A DNA stretch of 64,000 bases from Blastocatellia bacterium. Its GTDB lineage: Bacteria; Acidobacteriota; Blastocatellia; HR10. Positions 26,583 to 36,112 of the stretch are shown in pieces. The notes beneath the pieces are model-generated. The model saw only the letters and a program-made list of their open reading frames with translations. It searched no databases and was not told where the DNA came from. The position numbers and the translations under genes were made by a program. Location: assembly GCA_025055075.1 (NCBI GenBank), contig JANWYV010000014.1:23545-87544 (forward strand). The letters run 5' to 3'. Position 1 is the first letter of the stretch. Each line of letters starts with the position of its first letter.

Positions 26583-27443
26583 TCAGCACGAGCCGGCGAG
26601 GTTCAATATCCGGGCGGCGTTCTCATAGAGAATCTGGCGTCGCGTTTCTTCGGAGAAGCCATCGAGAGCCTCGAAATCCGCGAGCCAGCGCTCGGGGGTG
26701 ATGAAGGGATAATCGCTGCCGAAGAGCATCTTGGCCGAGAGCCGTTTGCGAGCCGCCTCGAGGACCGTGGCAGCGATGTAGCGCGGCGACCAACCGGAGA
26801 GATCCATATAGACGTTCGGCTTATGTCCGATGATGGCGAGCAATTCCTCGTGCCAGGGCCATCCCGTGTGCGCGCCGATGATGATTAGCTCGGGGAAATC
26901 GGCAGCCACGGTGTCCAAGTAGATCGGTCGCGCATAGTCGAGCTTGATGCCGCCGCCACCGGGAAGCCCGGCCCCCAACCCGCTCGTGCCCGTGTGAAAG
27001 ATCGTAGGCACGCCGAGCGCAGCGATCTTCTCGTAGAGGGGGTAAAAGCGCGCGTCGTGGGGATAGAAGGCTTGAAGGCTCGGATGAAATTTCACGCCCT
27101 TCAGGCCAAGTTCCGTGATCGCCCGTTCGACCTCCTCCAGTGCGCGTCGTCCCTTCCACGGATCCACGCTCGCGAATCCGATGAAACGTCCCGGGTACCG
27201 GCGGACGATCTCGGCGACTTCTTGATTGGTCACGGGGGGAAGGCCGGTCGCCGTCTCCGCATCCCACGCGAGCAAGACGCCAATGATGTCCAAGTCTTCG
27301 TAGTAGCGCGCGACGTCATCCATCTCGCGAACGGGGACGCTCGTGCGGAAGAAGCGCTCGGCTGCTGCGCGATACGGACCGATCGCCCCTTCCAGGAAGC
27401 TCGCCGTCGGCAAGTGGACGTGCATGTCAATAGCTCGCGGCAT
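26583..27443 (-). CDS. amidohydrolase family protein (ACMSD-like)
   Basis: This is a TIM-barrel metal-dependent hydrolase of the amidohydrolase-2 group, which also holds decarboxylases. Metal ligands are visible as DMHVH (residues 6-10), a central VKFHPSLQAFYPHD, FHTGTSG near 148, GAHTGWPWHEE near 185 and GSDYPF near 242. It lacks a signal peptide. Its start lies 17 bases inside the end of galT, so it is translated with that gene. The substrate is not known; sugar-derived or aromatic lactones are possible by analogy with relatives. Confidence 0.82.
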   Translation of the reverse strand: MPRAIDMHVHLPTASFLEGAIGPYRAAAERFFRTSVPVREMDDVARYYEDLDIIGVLLAWDAETATGLPPVTNQEVAEIVRRYPGRFIGFASVDPWKGRRALEEVERAITELGLKGVKFHPSLQAFYPHDARFYPLYEKIAALGVPTIFHTGTSGLGAGLPGGGGIKLDYARPIYLDTVAADFPELIIIGAHTGWPWHEELLAIIGHKPNVYMDLSGWSPRYIAATVLEAARKRLSAKMLFGSDYPFITPERWLADFEALDGFSEETRRQILYENAARILNLAGSC

Positions 27444-28530
27444 CGCCCCCTTCCTCCTTCAGGATCTCGCCCACTTCTCGGCGCAGATATTCAGCCGCAG
27501 CTTCCGGCGGGGTGGGATTGATGAACAGCTCGGCGCCCCACTCGAATCCCGCGATGCGTGTCAGGCGCGGCACGATCTCCAGATGCCAGTGATAGTCGTA
27601 TTCGATGGAGCTCCAATAGTCGGGATGGCCAGGTCGAGCGAACGCCGGGGGACTGGTGTGCAGGATGAAATTGTAGGGCGGATCATTGAGAAGCCGCTTC
27701 ATGGCGCGGAGCGTCACGCGAAGGGCATGCGCCGTTCGCTGCAGCTCCTCATCGCTCAAGCGAGAGAAATCGTGCCGATGCGTCTTCGGTAAGATCCACG
27801 TCTCGAACGGGAACGCTGAGGCGAACGGCGCCCAGACCACAAAGGCGTCATCCTGATAGATGACGCGCTCGCCGAAAGCCAGTTCCTGAGCGATGATGTC
27901 GCAGATGAGGCAGCGCTCTTTTTTGACGAAGTTCTCTCGGCAAACGGTCAGCTCTTGCTTGACGGCGGGCGGGACCATGGGCGTCGCGATGAGCTGCGAA
28001 TGTGTGTGCGCCAACGACGCGCCCGCTTCCGGCTTGTGGTTTTTGAAGATGAGGATGTAGCGGAGCCGAGGATCGCGGAAGAGATCGCGGATGCGCTCGC
28101 GATAGCTGATGAGCACGTCGCGGATCCAAGGGAGCGGCAAATCGGCGAGCGTCTTCGTGTGGTCGGGCGTCTCGATGATGACCTCGTGAGCGCCAGCCCC
28201 GCTGAGGACGTCGAAGAGGCCGACGCCGTATCGCCGCGCGTGATCCTCGATGCGCAGCGCTGGGAATTTATTTGAGACGACGCGCACGCGCCAACCCGGC
28301 GTGTTCGGCGCCGTCCCCGGCTCGCGCAGGGCGAAGATCTCCGGCGGCGTCTTATCCTCGTTCCCTTCGCAGAAGGGACAAGCGAGTGGCCGTCCTTCGC
28401 GCTCGGCCGGGGGGCGCGCCTCGATCAAATAGTCGCTCGGACGCCGCGCGCGTTCGGCCGCGATGATGACCCACCGATTGCGCAACGGATCGAATCGCAG
28501 TTCGCGAAGCGTATCTCGTTGAGGATTCAT
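27427..28530 (-). CDS. galT: galactose-1-phosphate uridylyltransferase
   Basis: The enzyme exchanges galactose 1-phosphate and UDP-glucose in the Leloir pathway through a uridylylated histidine. A zinc site is seen as CPFC (residues 51-54) and a second CLIC (207-210). The catalytic HxH motif is HTH at 175-177 in AGASLAHTHSQLIATP, with H177 as the expected nucleophile; the classical sequence is HPH, so the middle residue differs as in many thermophile relatives. An AGGAGGGA ribosome site precedes the ATG, and the gene follows the GH57 gene by 12 bases. In the absence of galK and galE nearby, hexose-phosphate salvage from glycogen-like polymers is a possible role. Confidence 0.9.
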   Translation of the reverse strand: MNPQRDTLRELRFDPLRNRWVIIAAERARRPSDYLIEARPPAEREGRPLACPFCEGNEDKTPPEIFALREPGTAPNTPGWRVRVVSNKFPALRIEDHARRYGVGLFDVLSGAGAHEVIIETPDHTKTLADLPLPWIRDVLISYRERIRDLFRDPRLRYILIFKNHKPEAGASLAHTHSQLIATPMVPPAVKQELTVCRENFVKKERCLICDIIAQELAFGERVIYQDDAFVVWAPFASAFPFETWILPKTHRHDFSRLSDEELQRTAHALRVTLRAMKRLLNDPPYNFILHTSPPAFARPGHPDYWSSIEYDYHWHLEIVPRLTRIAGFEWGAELFINPTPPEAAAEYLRREVGEILKEEGGDAASY

Positions 28531-28542
28531 TTCGCTTCCCTC

Positions 28543-30603
28543 CTATACCATCCAGTGCTCCATCTCGAATTCGCGTCCGGGCACTTGCAAGCGCAAGGCG
28601 CCGCTTGGCGGGTATCGCTCCAGCAGGCTGTCCACTTTCAACGTAAGGACGAGATCGAAGGACTCGCCGAAGTCGAGCTTCAACTCTGACAGCGAGAGGG
28701 CCATCTCGACGACGTCGGCGACGGCCCACGAAGGCGAATGGCGACCGGCCGAGATCTCGTACCGCTGCTCCCCGCCCGCCGTGTAAATCTCCACCTGCAG
28801 CGTCGCGTGCTCGAGAAGCGGACGGGCGTTCTCCCGCAAGTCAATGCGGAGATAGAGGTGTTCGGGATCGAATCCGAAATAAAGCGTCACGAGATGTCCG
28901 CTCGCGCGATGCATCGCGCCGTGAGCCTGCAGGCGGATCATCCCGGCCGGCGCCCACTCGAAGTAGTGCGTGTCGCGTCCATCGAGGATCGGGCGCAGGA
29001 ACGCCACGGGCGTGCGCAGCACGAGGCTGCGTTCCGTACGAATCGGCGTCTCCAGATACGAGGGGGGGACGAGCCCCAAGCCCGCATACACATTCTTCAG
29101 ATGCCTTCGGAAGAGTTCGTCGAAGATTGGGTCCTGAGGGCTATGATGCGGTTCGCCGAACCACCAGAACCAATCGCTACCTTCGGCAGCCAGCAGGGAG
29201 CGTCGTGCCAGCTCAACGGATGCTTCCTCCTTCGCGGAGAGAGCGGCGTGCACTGAGGCGGCCCATCGTCGCCGCGCCCGCTCCAAATATCGCCAGGCCG
29301 TGTTCTTCTCCTCATCGCCGATCCAAGTCGTGAAGTTCGCTTCGATCCAGGAGCCAGGATGCATGCGTCGCAGTTCCGGGAGCGTCGGGCACATGGCGAG
29401 CGCTCGACTGAAGGTGAGCGTTTCAATCCACGGCTCTTCCTCCAATCGCTGATAGAGGCGCGTGAGGAAGTCATGGCCGTTGGCCGGATAATGTTCCCAC
29501 GGATTCTCGCCGTCGAGGATGACGGCGACGATCGCGCTCGGGGCCCGCTCGTGGATCGCGCGCAACCGACGGAGGAAATCCTCCACGGCGTCCTCGCTCC
29601 GCCATCGCGGATAGACGAAGCCGATCAAATCCGACAGCTCATGATCGCGGAAGAAGAGCGCGATCGCCCGCCCGTCTTGCGTGAAGCGATAGGGCCGCCA
29701 ATGTGCGTCCTCACGCCGCGCCTCCGGAGGGAGGCTGTGGAAGAGGACAGCGCCATCGCTCGCTGTCCACGCGAGGCCGGCTTCGGCCATGAGCCGCACG
29801 GCCTCTTCGCTGATGGCGCCTTCGGCGGGCCACATCCCTTGCGGACGACGACCGAAGACGGCCTCGCATTTCTCCAACGCCCGGGCGATCTGTTCGCGCG
29901 CGTCTTCCGGAAAGCGAAAATGGAGATCATCCAGCCGAATCCCCGGCGTCGCGTGCCGGGCGATCTCGATGTCGCAGAGCAACGGCAGGATCGGATGATA
30001 GTACGGCGTCGTCGAGACCTCAATGCGTCCCTGCTCCCAAAGCTTCCGATAGAGCGGAAGCGTCGTGCGGAAGATCTGCTCCATCACCTCCTGAAGCTGC
30101 CGCTTCTCCTCCTCCCGATACCCCCGTTGCTTCCCGACAAGTGCGCGAATCCCCGCGTGCGTCCGCTTCCAGCTCTCGCCGAGCCAGTGCAGGTGGAAGA
30201 GGATCTGTAGGTCGCGCAGGTCTTGCGGCGCGAACCGACGGCGCGCGTCCCGCCGTGCTCGCAGCTCGCGATAGCGCGGATGCGCCTCGATGGCCGAAGG
30301 GGGGACGAGGAAGTAGTGCTCCAGGAGGAACGCGCGCTCCGCGGAGTCCATCTCCTCCGGAGCCTTGCGAAAGTGCACGAGAAACGGATCCTCGGCACGA
30401 CCGCTCGCATAGTCTTCGAGGCTTTCGATCAAACTGGGAACGAGATTGAACGTCACCTGGAGACGTTCGTACCGACTCGCAATCCACGCCATCTCGTAAT
30501 AGTCCTTCAGCGCGTGCAGGTAAACCCAAGGGAGCTCATACCGACCCGTCCGGTAATCCTTGTACATCGGTTGGTGCATGTGCCAGAGCAGGAGCAACCT
30601 CAT
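28543..30603 (-). CDS. GH57 glycoside hydrolase (alpha-amylase/mannosidase type)
   Basis: This is a cytoplasmic family-57 glycoside hydrolase that probably acts on alpha-glucans. The N-terminus LLLLWHMHQPMYKD is diagnostic; the nucleophile motif appears as GMWPAEGAISEEAV near residue 267 and the acid motif as VILDGENPWEHYP near 365, within the catalytic barrel. The C-terminal 200 residues form a beta-rich domain of unknown role. The start at 30603 is chosen because the conserved N-terminus begins there; an ATG at 30627, right after the upstream stop, would add eight residues. No signal peptide is present. Length 686 aa. Confidence 0.88.
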   Translation of the reverse strand: MRLLLLWHMHQPMYKDYRTGRYELPWVYLHALKDYYEMAWIASRYERLQVTFNLVPSLIESLEDYASGRAEDPFLVHFRKAPEEMDSAERAFLLEHYFLVPPSAIEAHPRYRELRARRDARRRFAPQDLRDLQILFHLHWLGESWKRTHAGIRALVGKQRGYREEEKRQLQEVMEQIFRTTLPLYRKLWEQGRIEVSTTPYYHPILPLLCDIEIARHATPGIRLDDLHFRFPEDAREQIARALEKCEAVFGRRPQGMWPAEGAISEEAVRLMAEAGLAWTASDGAVLFHSLPPEARREDAHWRPYRFTQDGRAIALFFRDHELSDLIGFVYPRWRSEDAVEDFLRRLRAIHERAPSAIVAVILDGENPWEHYPANGHDFLTRLYQRLEEEPWIETLTFSRALAMCPTLPELRRMHPGSWIEANFTTWIGDEEKNTAWRYLERARRRWAASVHAALSAKEEASVELARRSLLAAEGSDWFWWFGEPHHSPQDPIFDELFRRHLKNVYAGLGLVPPSYLETPIRTERSLVLRTPVAFLRPILDGRDTHYFEWAPAGMIRLQAHGAMHRASGHLVTLYFGFDPEHLYLRIDLRENARPLLEHATLQVEIYTAGGEQRYEISAGRHSPSWAVADVVEMALSLSELKLDFGESFDLVLTLKVDSLLERYPPSGALRLQVPGREFEMEHWMV

Positions 30604-30630
30604 ACGTCGCTCGGACAAGCAGCCCATCGT

Positions 30631-31017
30631 TCACGATCCAGCATCGCGCGTGCGGGGAGCCGTCCGCTGGGCGAGGACGCGCTCCACTTCCTCCATGAGC
30701 GCGCGAGGATCGGTCGACTTCACACAATAGCTGTGCGCGAGCCAGGACGTGTAGTCGTCCTGGAATGAGGCGTAAGCCGAGCAGATGATGACCGGGATCT
30801 GCGGATATCGCGCGGCGATCTCCCGAAGGAGATCGAGTCCGCTCTCGGCCTTCAAGCGAATGTCGAGGATCACCAGATCGAAGGGTTCGCTCTCGAGGGC
30901 CTTGAGCGTCTGGTGCCCATCTTCGGCTTCGACGACCTCATGCCCGCCCTCGGTCAATATGGTCGCATAGAGGAGCCGAATGTTCGGCTCATCATCCACA
31001 ATCAAGATCTTCGCCAT
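30631..31017 (-). CDS. single-domain response regulator (CheY-like)
   Basis: A 128-aa receiver without an output domain. Phosphoacceptor aspartate lies in LVILDIRLKAESG near residue 52, the acidic pocket in IVDDEP (7-10), and the conserved lysine in VKSTDP near 104. It starts 30 bases after the histidine kinase gene stop and precedes the GH57 gene, so signalling must pass by protein contact rather than DNA binding. Confidence 0.9.
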   Translation of the reverse strand: MAKILIVDDEPNIRLLYATILTEGGHEVVEAEDGHQTLKALESEPFDLVILDIRLKAESGLDLLREIAARYPQIPVIICSAYASFQDDYTSWLAHSYCVKSTDPRALMEEVERVLAQRTAPRTRDAGS

Positions 31018-31047
31018 GACCGTTCTCCGTAACTTCCGCGCAGCGCC

Positions 31048-32712
31048 TCAAGAAGCTCCGCGCGCCGATTCGCCTTCCGCAAACGTCTCGGAAGGCATCT
31101 CGGAAATAGGAAGGCGGATGATGACCTCGCACCCTTGACCGAGTTGACACAGGAGCTGAAGCTCTCCGCCTAGGCTCTCGACGATTCGTTTGGCCGTGTA
31201 GAGGCCCAGTCCGCTTCCTGTCGGTTTGGTCGTGAAAAACGGCTTGAAGAGATTGCGCGCTGCTTCTTCGGTCAGGCCGGGCCCCGTATCTCTGACGATG
31301 ATGAGGATCGTACCATTGGACTGACGGCTCTCGATGAAAAGATCGCCCCCGTCGCTCATGGCTTCCAGAGCGTTGTTCACGATGTTCTCCAGGCAGTGAT
31401 AGAGCTGACGTTCATCGGCGAGAATCGGGGGGACAGGGCCAAGATCCAAATGCCACCGAATCGGCGCTCTGTGGCGCAGGGTCTCCATCTTCTCGTGGGC
31501 CAGCAGTTCGAGGATCTCGTTGACGTTCACCGGATGGCGCTCAGTCGAGTACTTCAGCGCGGCGAATTTCACGAAATCCTGTACCGTCTCTTCCAATCGG
31601 GAGGCCTCTTGGGCGATGGCGGTGGCGAACCGGCGATGCGGGGAATGCTCATCGAGCTTCTTCTGAAGGTGTCGAGCGAGCCCGCCGATGGCGACGACCG
31701 GATTTTTGATCATATGCGTCAGTTGCAGCATCATCTCGGCGATCGCAGCTTCTTCTCGAAGACGAACGATTGTCTGTTGATGCTCTCGGATGCGCCGATA
31801 GGCTTCTTCGAGCATCTCCATCTTCTCGCGCAATTCCGCATAGGCGAGAGCCCGCTCCAAAGCGACGGCGATCTCTACAGCGAACAACTCCATGGCGAGC
31901 CGATCCTCGGCCGAGATCGGGCGCCTCGTCAGAAAGTTATCGAGCAGCAGCACGCCCAAGGGTTGCTCCTCGTGAGAGAGCAATGGGACGATCCAGAAGG
32001 TCACATTCCCATAAAATTCTCGCAGCGCCTCAGGCAGCGGCGTCTCCGCCGTGATCTCCAACACGCGGCCCGCCTCTGGCACATGCGGGATGGGCAGCGA
32101 GAAGGCTTCGCGAAACGGCGAGTCCGAGAGCATGAAGCGAAAGCGCTCCAGCCACAGCCGGAATTTCTCCCGCTCTCGAGCGAAGGCTTCCGGGGAATAG
32201 TCCAAGAGGTCGGCCAGCGTCACGCCTCGTTCCGTGACCTCTCGCCAGATGCGCGCCGCTTCCTCCTCATCGCGTGGGCCGAGAGCGAAATATCCGCGCA
32301 GTTGACCTTCCTCGACCAGAAGGGCGAGCGCGCGATTGAACCCAAGGCTCCCGCCAGCCGTGAAAGCGACCAAGCCTTTGTAGAGGATCTCATCCGGATC
32401 AAGCGCCAACTGCAAGCTGCGCGAGAGATGCCGGAGGATGTCCAGCAACTCCTCTTTGATTTGGAGCGTGCGGAGGATCGGGGGGCATCGGTTCAAGGCT
32501 TCATCGAGGATCACCGTCAACGCTTCAAGGAGGGGACCGCCGGTGCGCCGCACGTCGGCGAGGTCGCGACGCAACTCATCGCAGCCGATGCATTTCTCTC
32601 GATTTCGACGCCGCACGTCCGAGAGCAGATGCGCGTCCTGCGCGCCGAGATACGGACACGCCGTCGGATCGTCGGCGATCAGCCAGCAATAGCTGTCCCC
32701 CACGCGCGCCAT
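31048..32712 (-). CDS. sensor histidine kinase with cysteine-rich N-terminus and GAF domain
   Basis: This soluble histidine kinase has no membrane segment. Order: a cysteine-rich start (cysteines in SYCWLIADDPTACPYLG and REKCIGCDE, residues 9-45) that may bind metal or an iron-sulphur cluster, a GAF-type sensor region (about 90-290), a coiled coil, the phosphoacceptor LTHMIKNP near 335, then the ATPase boxes ENIVNNALEAM, DTGPGL and GSGLGLYTAK. The start at 32712 has AGGGAAG just upstream; a TTG twelve bases earlier is less likely. It opens the minus-strand operon that ends with galT and the amidohydrolase. Confidence 0.88.
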   Translation of the reverse strand: MARVGDSYCWLIADDPTACPYLGAQDAHLLSDVRRRNREKCIGCDELRRDLADVRRTGGPLLEALTVILDEALNRCPPILRTLQIKEELLDILRHLSRSLQLALDPDEILYKGLVAFTAGGSLGFNRALALLVEEGQLRGYFALGPRDEEEAARIWREVTERGVTLADLLDYSPEAFAREREKFRLWLERFRFMLSDSPFREAFSLPIPHVPEAGRVLEITAETPLPEALREFYGNVTFWIVPLLSHEEQPLGVLLLDNFLTRRPISAEDRLAMELFAVEIAVALERALAYAELREKMEMLEEAYRRIREHQQTIVRLREEAAIAEMMLQLTHMIKNPVVAIGGLARHLQKKLDEHSPHRRFATAIAQEASRLEETVQDFVKFAALKYSTERHPVNVNEILELLAHEKMETLRHRAPIRWHLDLGPVPPILADERQLYHCLENIVNNALEAMSDGGDLFIESRQSNGTILIIVRDTGPGLTEEAARNLFKPFFTTKPTGSGLGLYTAKRIVESLGGELQLLCQLGQGCEVIIRLPISEMPSETFAEGESARGAS

Positions 32713-32832
32713 ACTTCCCTGCAAAGGGTATCATCAATGCGCCCCTCGGGCAAACGTTCCGTCTGAGACGGCTGCTTGCACTCGGGCTCTAAGGCTCCCT
32801 ATTTCCTGAGCGCTCCAGATTGCCCCGCGCTT

Positions 32833-35800
32833 TTAAAATTCCAGGCGCAGGCCCAGCTCGAGCGTGCGCGGACGGCGCGCCGCGCGAGGCTGCAGGAAGA
32901 CGGATCGGCCCTCGCGCTCATCTAGCGGCCCGTAAAATCCCGTCATGATGAAGTTCGGCGTGTTGAAGAGATTGTACGCGTTCACCCAAGGACGAAGCAC
33001 CAGACGCTCGCCCGCGCGAATGGTTCGAGAAAAGCGCACGTCCACGCGCCGCGTCCCCGGACCCCGACCCACGTTCCGACCGAGCGTCCCGTTGGTTCCG
33101 ATCGTCGGGAAGAGAAATTGCGCGGCCATTGCCTCCGAGCGCGCCGTATCGCCCGGCTTCACGAAGCGAATCGGTCCTCGACCGAGGAAATGAGGCCGAT
33201 CGGTCAGCGTATCACTCAGATTTCGATCCTGCGCGTTCGTCGTGATATTGAATGGGCGGCCCGAGGAGAACGTCACAATCGGCGTTAACTCCAATCCCCC
33301 GAGCGCCCTGGGCATTCCCAGCGTGCCGCTCAAAACGAAGCGATGGCGTTCGTCCGTTCGCCCCAGGCCGCGCTCGAGCGCAAGATTGAATTCGTCCTGT
33401 GGCGAGCTGGTGTTGAGGTCCATGAGATCAATCAGCTTAGAGAGCGTGTAGGAGACGCGAAATCGGAGATGGCGAGCGAAACGCGCGCTCGCGATCACAT
33501 GAAGGCCGTGATAGGTCGCTTGGCCATCGGACTGAAGCTGCTCGATCTCTCCAAGATTGGGATTCGGACGGAGCCTACGCACGGCGTTCAACGCGGCAAG
33601 CACGGGATCGGTCGTCGTCGCGCCTCCACCCAGCGCGTTCAGGCCATAAACGCGAATGCGGTTGGCACCACTGCCAACGTCGCGCGAGCGCGTGGCGCTC
33701 AGATCAAATCGGACGAAGCGAATGCCCACATCGGCGATCTGGCGGGCGCTGTTGTCGAAGGCGGTCTTCCCATCGGGAGCCTTCACCACGCCAGGGAATC
33801 CTTCGGGCGGATCGAGGAGAAAAGCCACGAATCCACCCAGAGGTGGAATTGGCGCATTCACGTTGCGACCGCGCCAGAGTCGAAGCGTGCGGTTGAAGAC
33901 ATAGCTGACTTCGAGCGTGAGCGTTCGGCCAAATTGCCGTTCGATCCCCAAGCTGCTTTGTACGCTGTACGGGATTCGAAGATCCGGCGAGAGACGACGT
34001 GTGTTTTGGATCGGGCGGATGAGATCGCGGACCAGCGGATGCGTCGGATCGTTGGGGAAGATGTTGGGGAAGCCCCCGATTCGGTTCAGCTCTTCCAAAC
34101 GTCCGGTCGCGCCGGGTCCGCTGCCGAGGTCAATCTCGAACAGGCGCGATTGCACGGCGAAGTCTTCCAGAGTCCGCAGCAGGACGCGGTTGTAGAAGAC
34201 GCCGATGCCACTTCGGAGCACCGTCTGGGCGCGATGGCCGGGAGCCCATGCCAGGGCCAGGCGCGGGCCCCAATTGTTCTTATCGTGATCGAGCGCGGTC
34301 TCTCGATCATACCGGAGGCCGAAAGTGAGCGTCAGATTCGGACGCGCACGCCATTCCTCCTGGAGGAAACCGCCGAGAATCGTATTGTGGATGGGCTGTT
34401 CGGGCTGACCGATCCGCTGCCGATAACGCGAGGGGGTGCCGGCGACGAAGTCTCCGAAGCTCGGGAAGTTGTAGAAGCCGAAGAAGAGGTGGAGCTGTCG
34501 CGTCGCCGAGCGCAGATGCATGATGTCGGCGCCGAGCTTGAACGTGTGAGGTCCCGATTGTCGGGTGAGCGCACCCGCCCATTGGAAGCGACGTTCCGCG
34601 CGCGTCTCAGGAAATCCCGCCGCTCCCGCGATGAAGCCGCTCGCGACCGGGAGCGTCAGGCCGCGACTGCTGCCGACGATCACGCCCGGGCGCATCACGC
34701 TCGGCGTCACATTGGGCGTGAGCGCCGAATACTGGAAGCGAAGCTGAGCGAAGAGCCGCGAGCCGATCGCCCAAGTGTCTTGGATGGCATAGGCCATGGA
34801 ATTGCGACGTCGGTTGAAGAGGCCTTCGCGAAGCGTCGCTCCTTGATCGCGCGCGCGCAGCCGATTGGTGCGAGTGATGTCGAAACGCAAGAGGAGCTGG
34901 TGCGCTCCTCCGAATGCCGCGTCGAACCGACCGCTCGCGTATGTGCGATGGCCGAGCGCGCTCACTTCGTCCTCGAAGAGAGCAACCTGAACGCCATCGC
35001 GCACGAAAGGCCGACCGGTGGGCGTCTCCTGCAGGGGATAGGCCGGATTCGCGCGCGGATCCACCGGAAGCAGGGCGATGATGGCGTCCGTATCCGGCTC
35101 TTCCTGACGTTCGATGACGCCGAAGAAGAAGAACCGATCGCGACGGATCGGACCGCCGAGCCGACCACCGTATTCGCGCCGTTGAAACGGGGCGCGCTTC
35201 TGTCCACGCGCATTGCGGAAGAAGCTATTGGCGTTGAGGCTCTCGTCTTGAAAGTCACCGAAGATCGCTCCGCGGAATTGGTTCGCTCCGCGACGGGTGA
35301 AGAAGTTGAGGCGACCGCCAGAGGCGCGCCCATATTCGGCGGAGAATTGGTTGGTGATGATTTGGACTTCGGCGATGGATTCCAAACTGGGGATCGCGCG
35401 CTCGCGCGCCGTGCGATCATCGTTGTTGTCGAAACCATCTATGGTGATGTTGTTCGAGTATGCGCGTCCGCCCGAGAGCGAGAAGATGCCCGCTTCTTGT
35501 GGGGGGTCCGCCACGACGTCGCGCGTCGCGGGATCGCCGAGATCGCGCGTCTCAAAAGGTTCGGCTTGGACGCTCGCGAAGAGGAAGACGAGATCGAGCG
35601 GATTCCTCCCATTGATCGGGAGGGCCTCGATCTCCTCGCTTCGCAAACTCAGACCGACGACCGTGCGCGTCGGATCGAGCGTCTCTGTATCGGTGACCGT
35701 GACGACTTCGACGAGGCTCCCGGGGCGAAGCCGCAGGTCCAGGCGCTGGGTGTGTCCGGCCTTCAGCAGCAGCTCGCGATATTCGAAGGGGGAGAAGCCC

Positions 35801-36066
35801 GGCGCTTCCGCGCGAAGCGCATACGTTCCCGGAGGGAGCATCGCCAGCCGGTACCATCCGCGTGCGTCGCTGGTGGCCGTTCGTTTCATTCCGGTCTGCT
35901 GCTCGATGAGCGCGATCGTCGCTCCCGGAATCACCGCCTCCGTCGGATCGAGGACAAATCCTTCCAATGCCGCGTGGTCCAAGTCGTTGGCCCATCCGTT
36001 TGGTCTTGTGATGAGCAGAAGGCTCGTCGCGAATGCGATGAGGAGAAGAATGAGAGGGCGAATCAT
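32833..36066 (-). CDS. TonB-dependent receptor, Oar-like, with regulatory domain
   Basis: A 1077-aa outer-membrane receptor. Signal peptide (1-25), a carboxypeptidase-regulatory-like domain (about 33-115, LEGFVLDPTEAVIPGATIAL), then a plug (LPINGRNPLDLVFLF, FSLSGGRAYSNNITIDGFDNND, VQIITNQFSAEYGRASGGRLNFF) and a large barrel. The plug style and length match the Oar-like receptors abundant in Acidobacteriota. The ATG at 36066 has GGAGGGG upstream. The ligand cannot be told: no transport partner is adjacent. A long antisense reading frame overlaps the gene but is a coding-bias shadow. Confidence 0.88.
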   Translation of the reverse strand: MIRPLILLLIAFATSLLLITRPNGWANDLDHAALEGFVLDPTEAVIPGATIALIEQQTGMKRTATSDARGWYRLAMLPPGTYALRAEAPGFSPFEYRELLLKAGHTQRLDLRLRPGSLVEVVTVTDTETLDPTRTVVGLSLRSEEIEALPINGRNPLDLVFLFASVQAEPFETRDLGDPATRDVVADPPQEAGIFSLSGGRAYSNNITIDGFDNNDDRTARERAIPSLESIAEVQIITNQFSAEYGRASGGRLNFFTRRGANQFRGAIFGDFQDESLNANSFFRNARGQKRAPFQRREYGGRLGGPIRRDRFFFFGVIERQEEPDTDAIIALLPVDPRANPAYPLQETPTGRPFVRDGVQVALFEDEVSALGHRTYASGRFDAAFGGAHQLLLRFDITRTNRLRARDQGATLREGLFNRRRNSMAYAIQDTWAIGSRLFAQLRFQYSALTPNVTPSVMRPGVIVGSSRGLTLPVASGFIAGAAGFPETRAERRFQWAGALTRQSGPHTFKLGADIMHLRSATRQLHLFFGFYNFPSFGDFVAGTPSRYRQRIGQPEQPIHNTILGGFLQEEWRARPNLTLTFGLRYDRETALDHDKNNWGPRLALAWAPGHRAQTVLRSGIGVFYNRVLLRTLEDFAVQSRLFEIDLGSGPGATGRLEELNRIGGFPNIFPNDPTHPLVRDLIRPIQNTRRLSPDLRIPYSVQSSLGIERQFGRTLTLEVSYVFNRTLRLWRGRNVNAPIPPLGGFVAFLLDPPEGFPGVVKAPDGKTAFDNSARQIADVGIRFVRFDLSATRSRDVGSGANRIRVYGLNALGGGATTTDPVLAALNAVRRLRPNPNLGEIEQLQSDGQATYHGLHVIASARFARHLRFRVSYTLSKLIDLMDLNTSSPQDEFNLALERGLGRTDERHRFVLSGTLGMPRALGGLELTPIVTFSSGRPFNITTNAQDRNLSDTLTDRPHFLGRGPIRFVKPGDTARSEAMAAQFLFPTIGTNGTLGRNVGRGPGTRRVDVRFSRTIRAGERLVLRPWVNAYNLFNTPNFIMTGFYGPLDEREGRSVFLQPRAARRPRTLELGLRLEF

Positions 36067-36112
36067 GGAACCCCTCCGACAATGGAAAGATGTCGGATCG
36101 TCCCTCGGCGCT

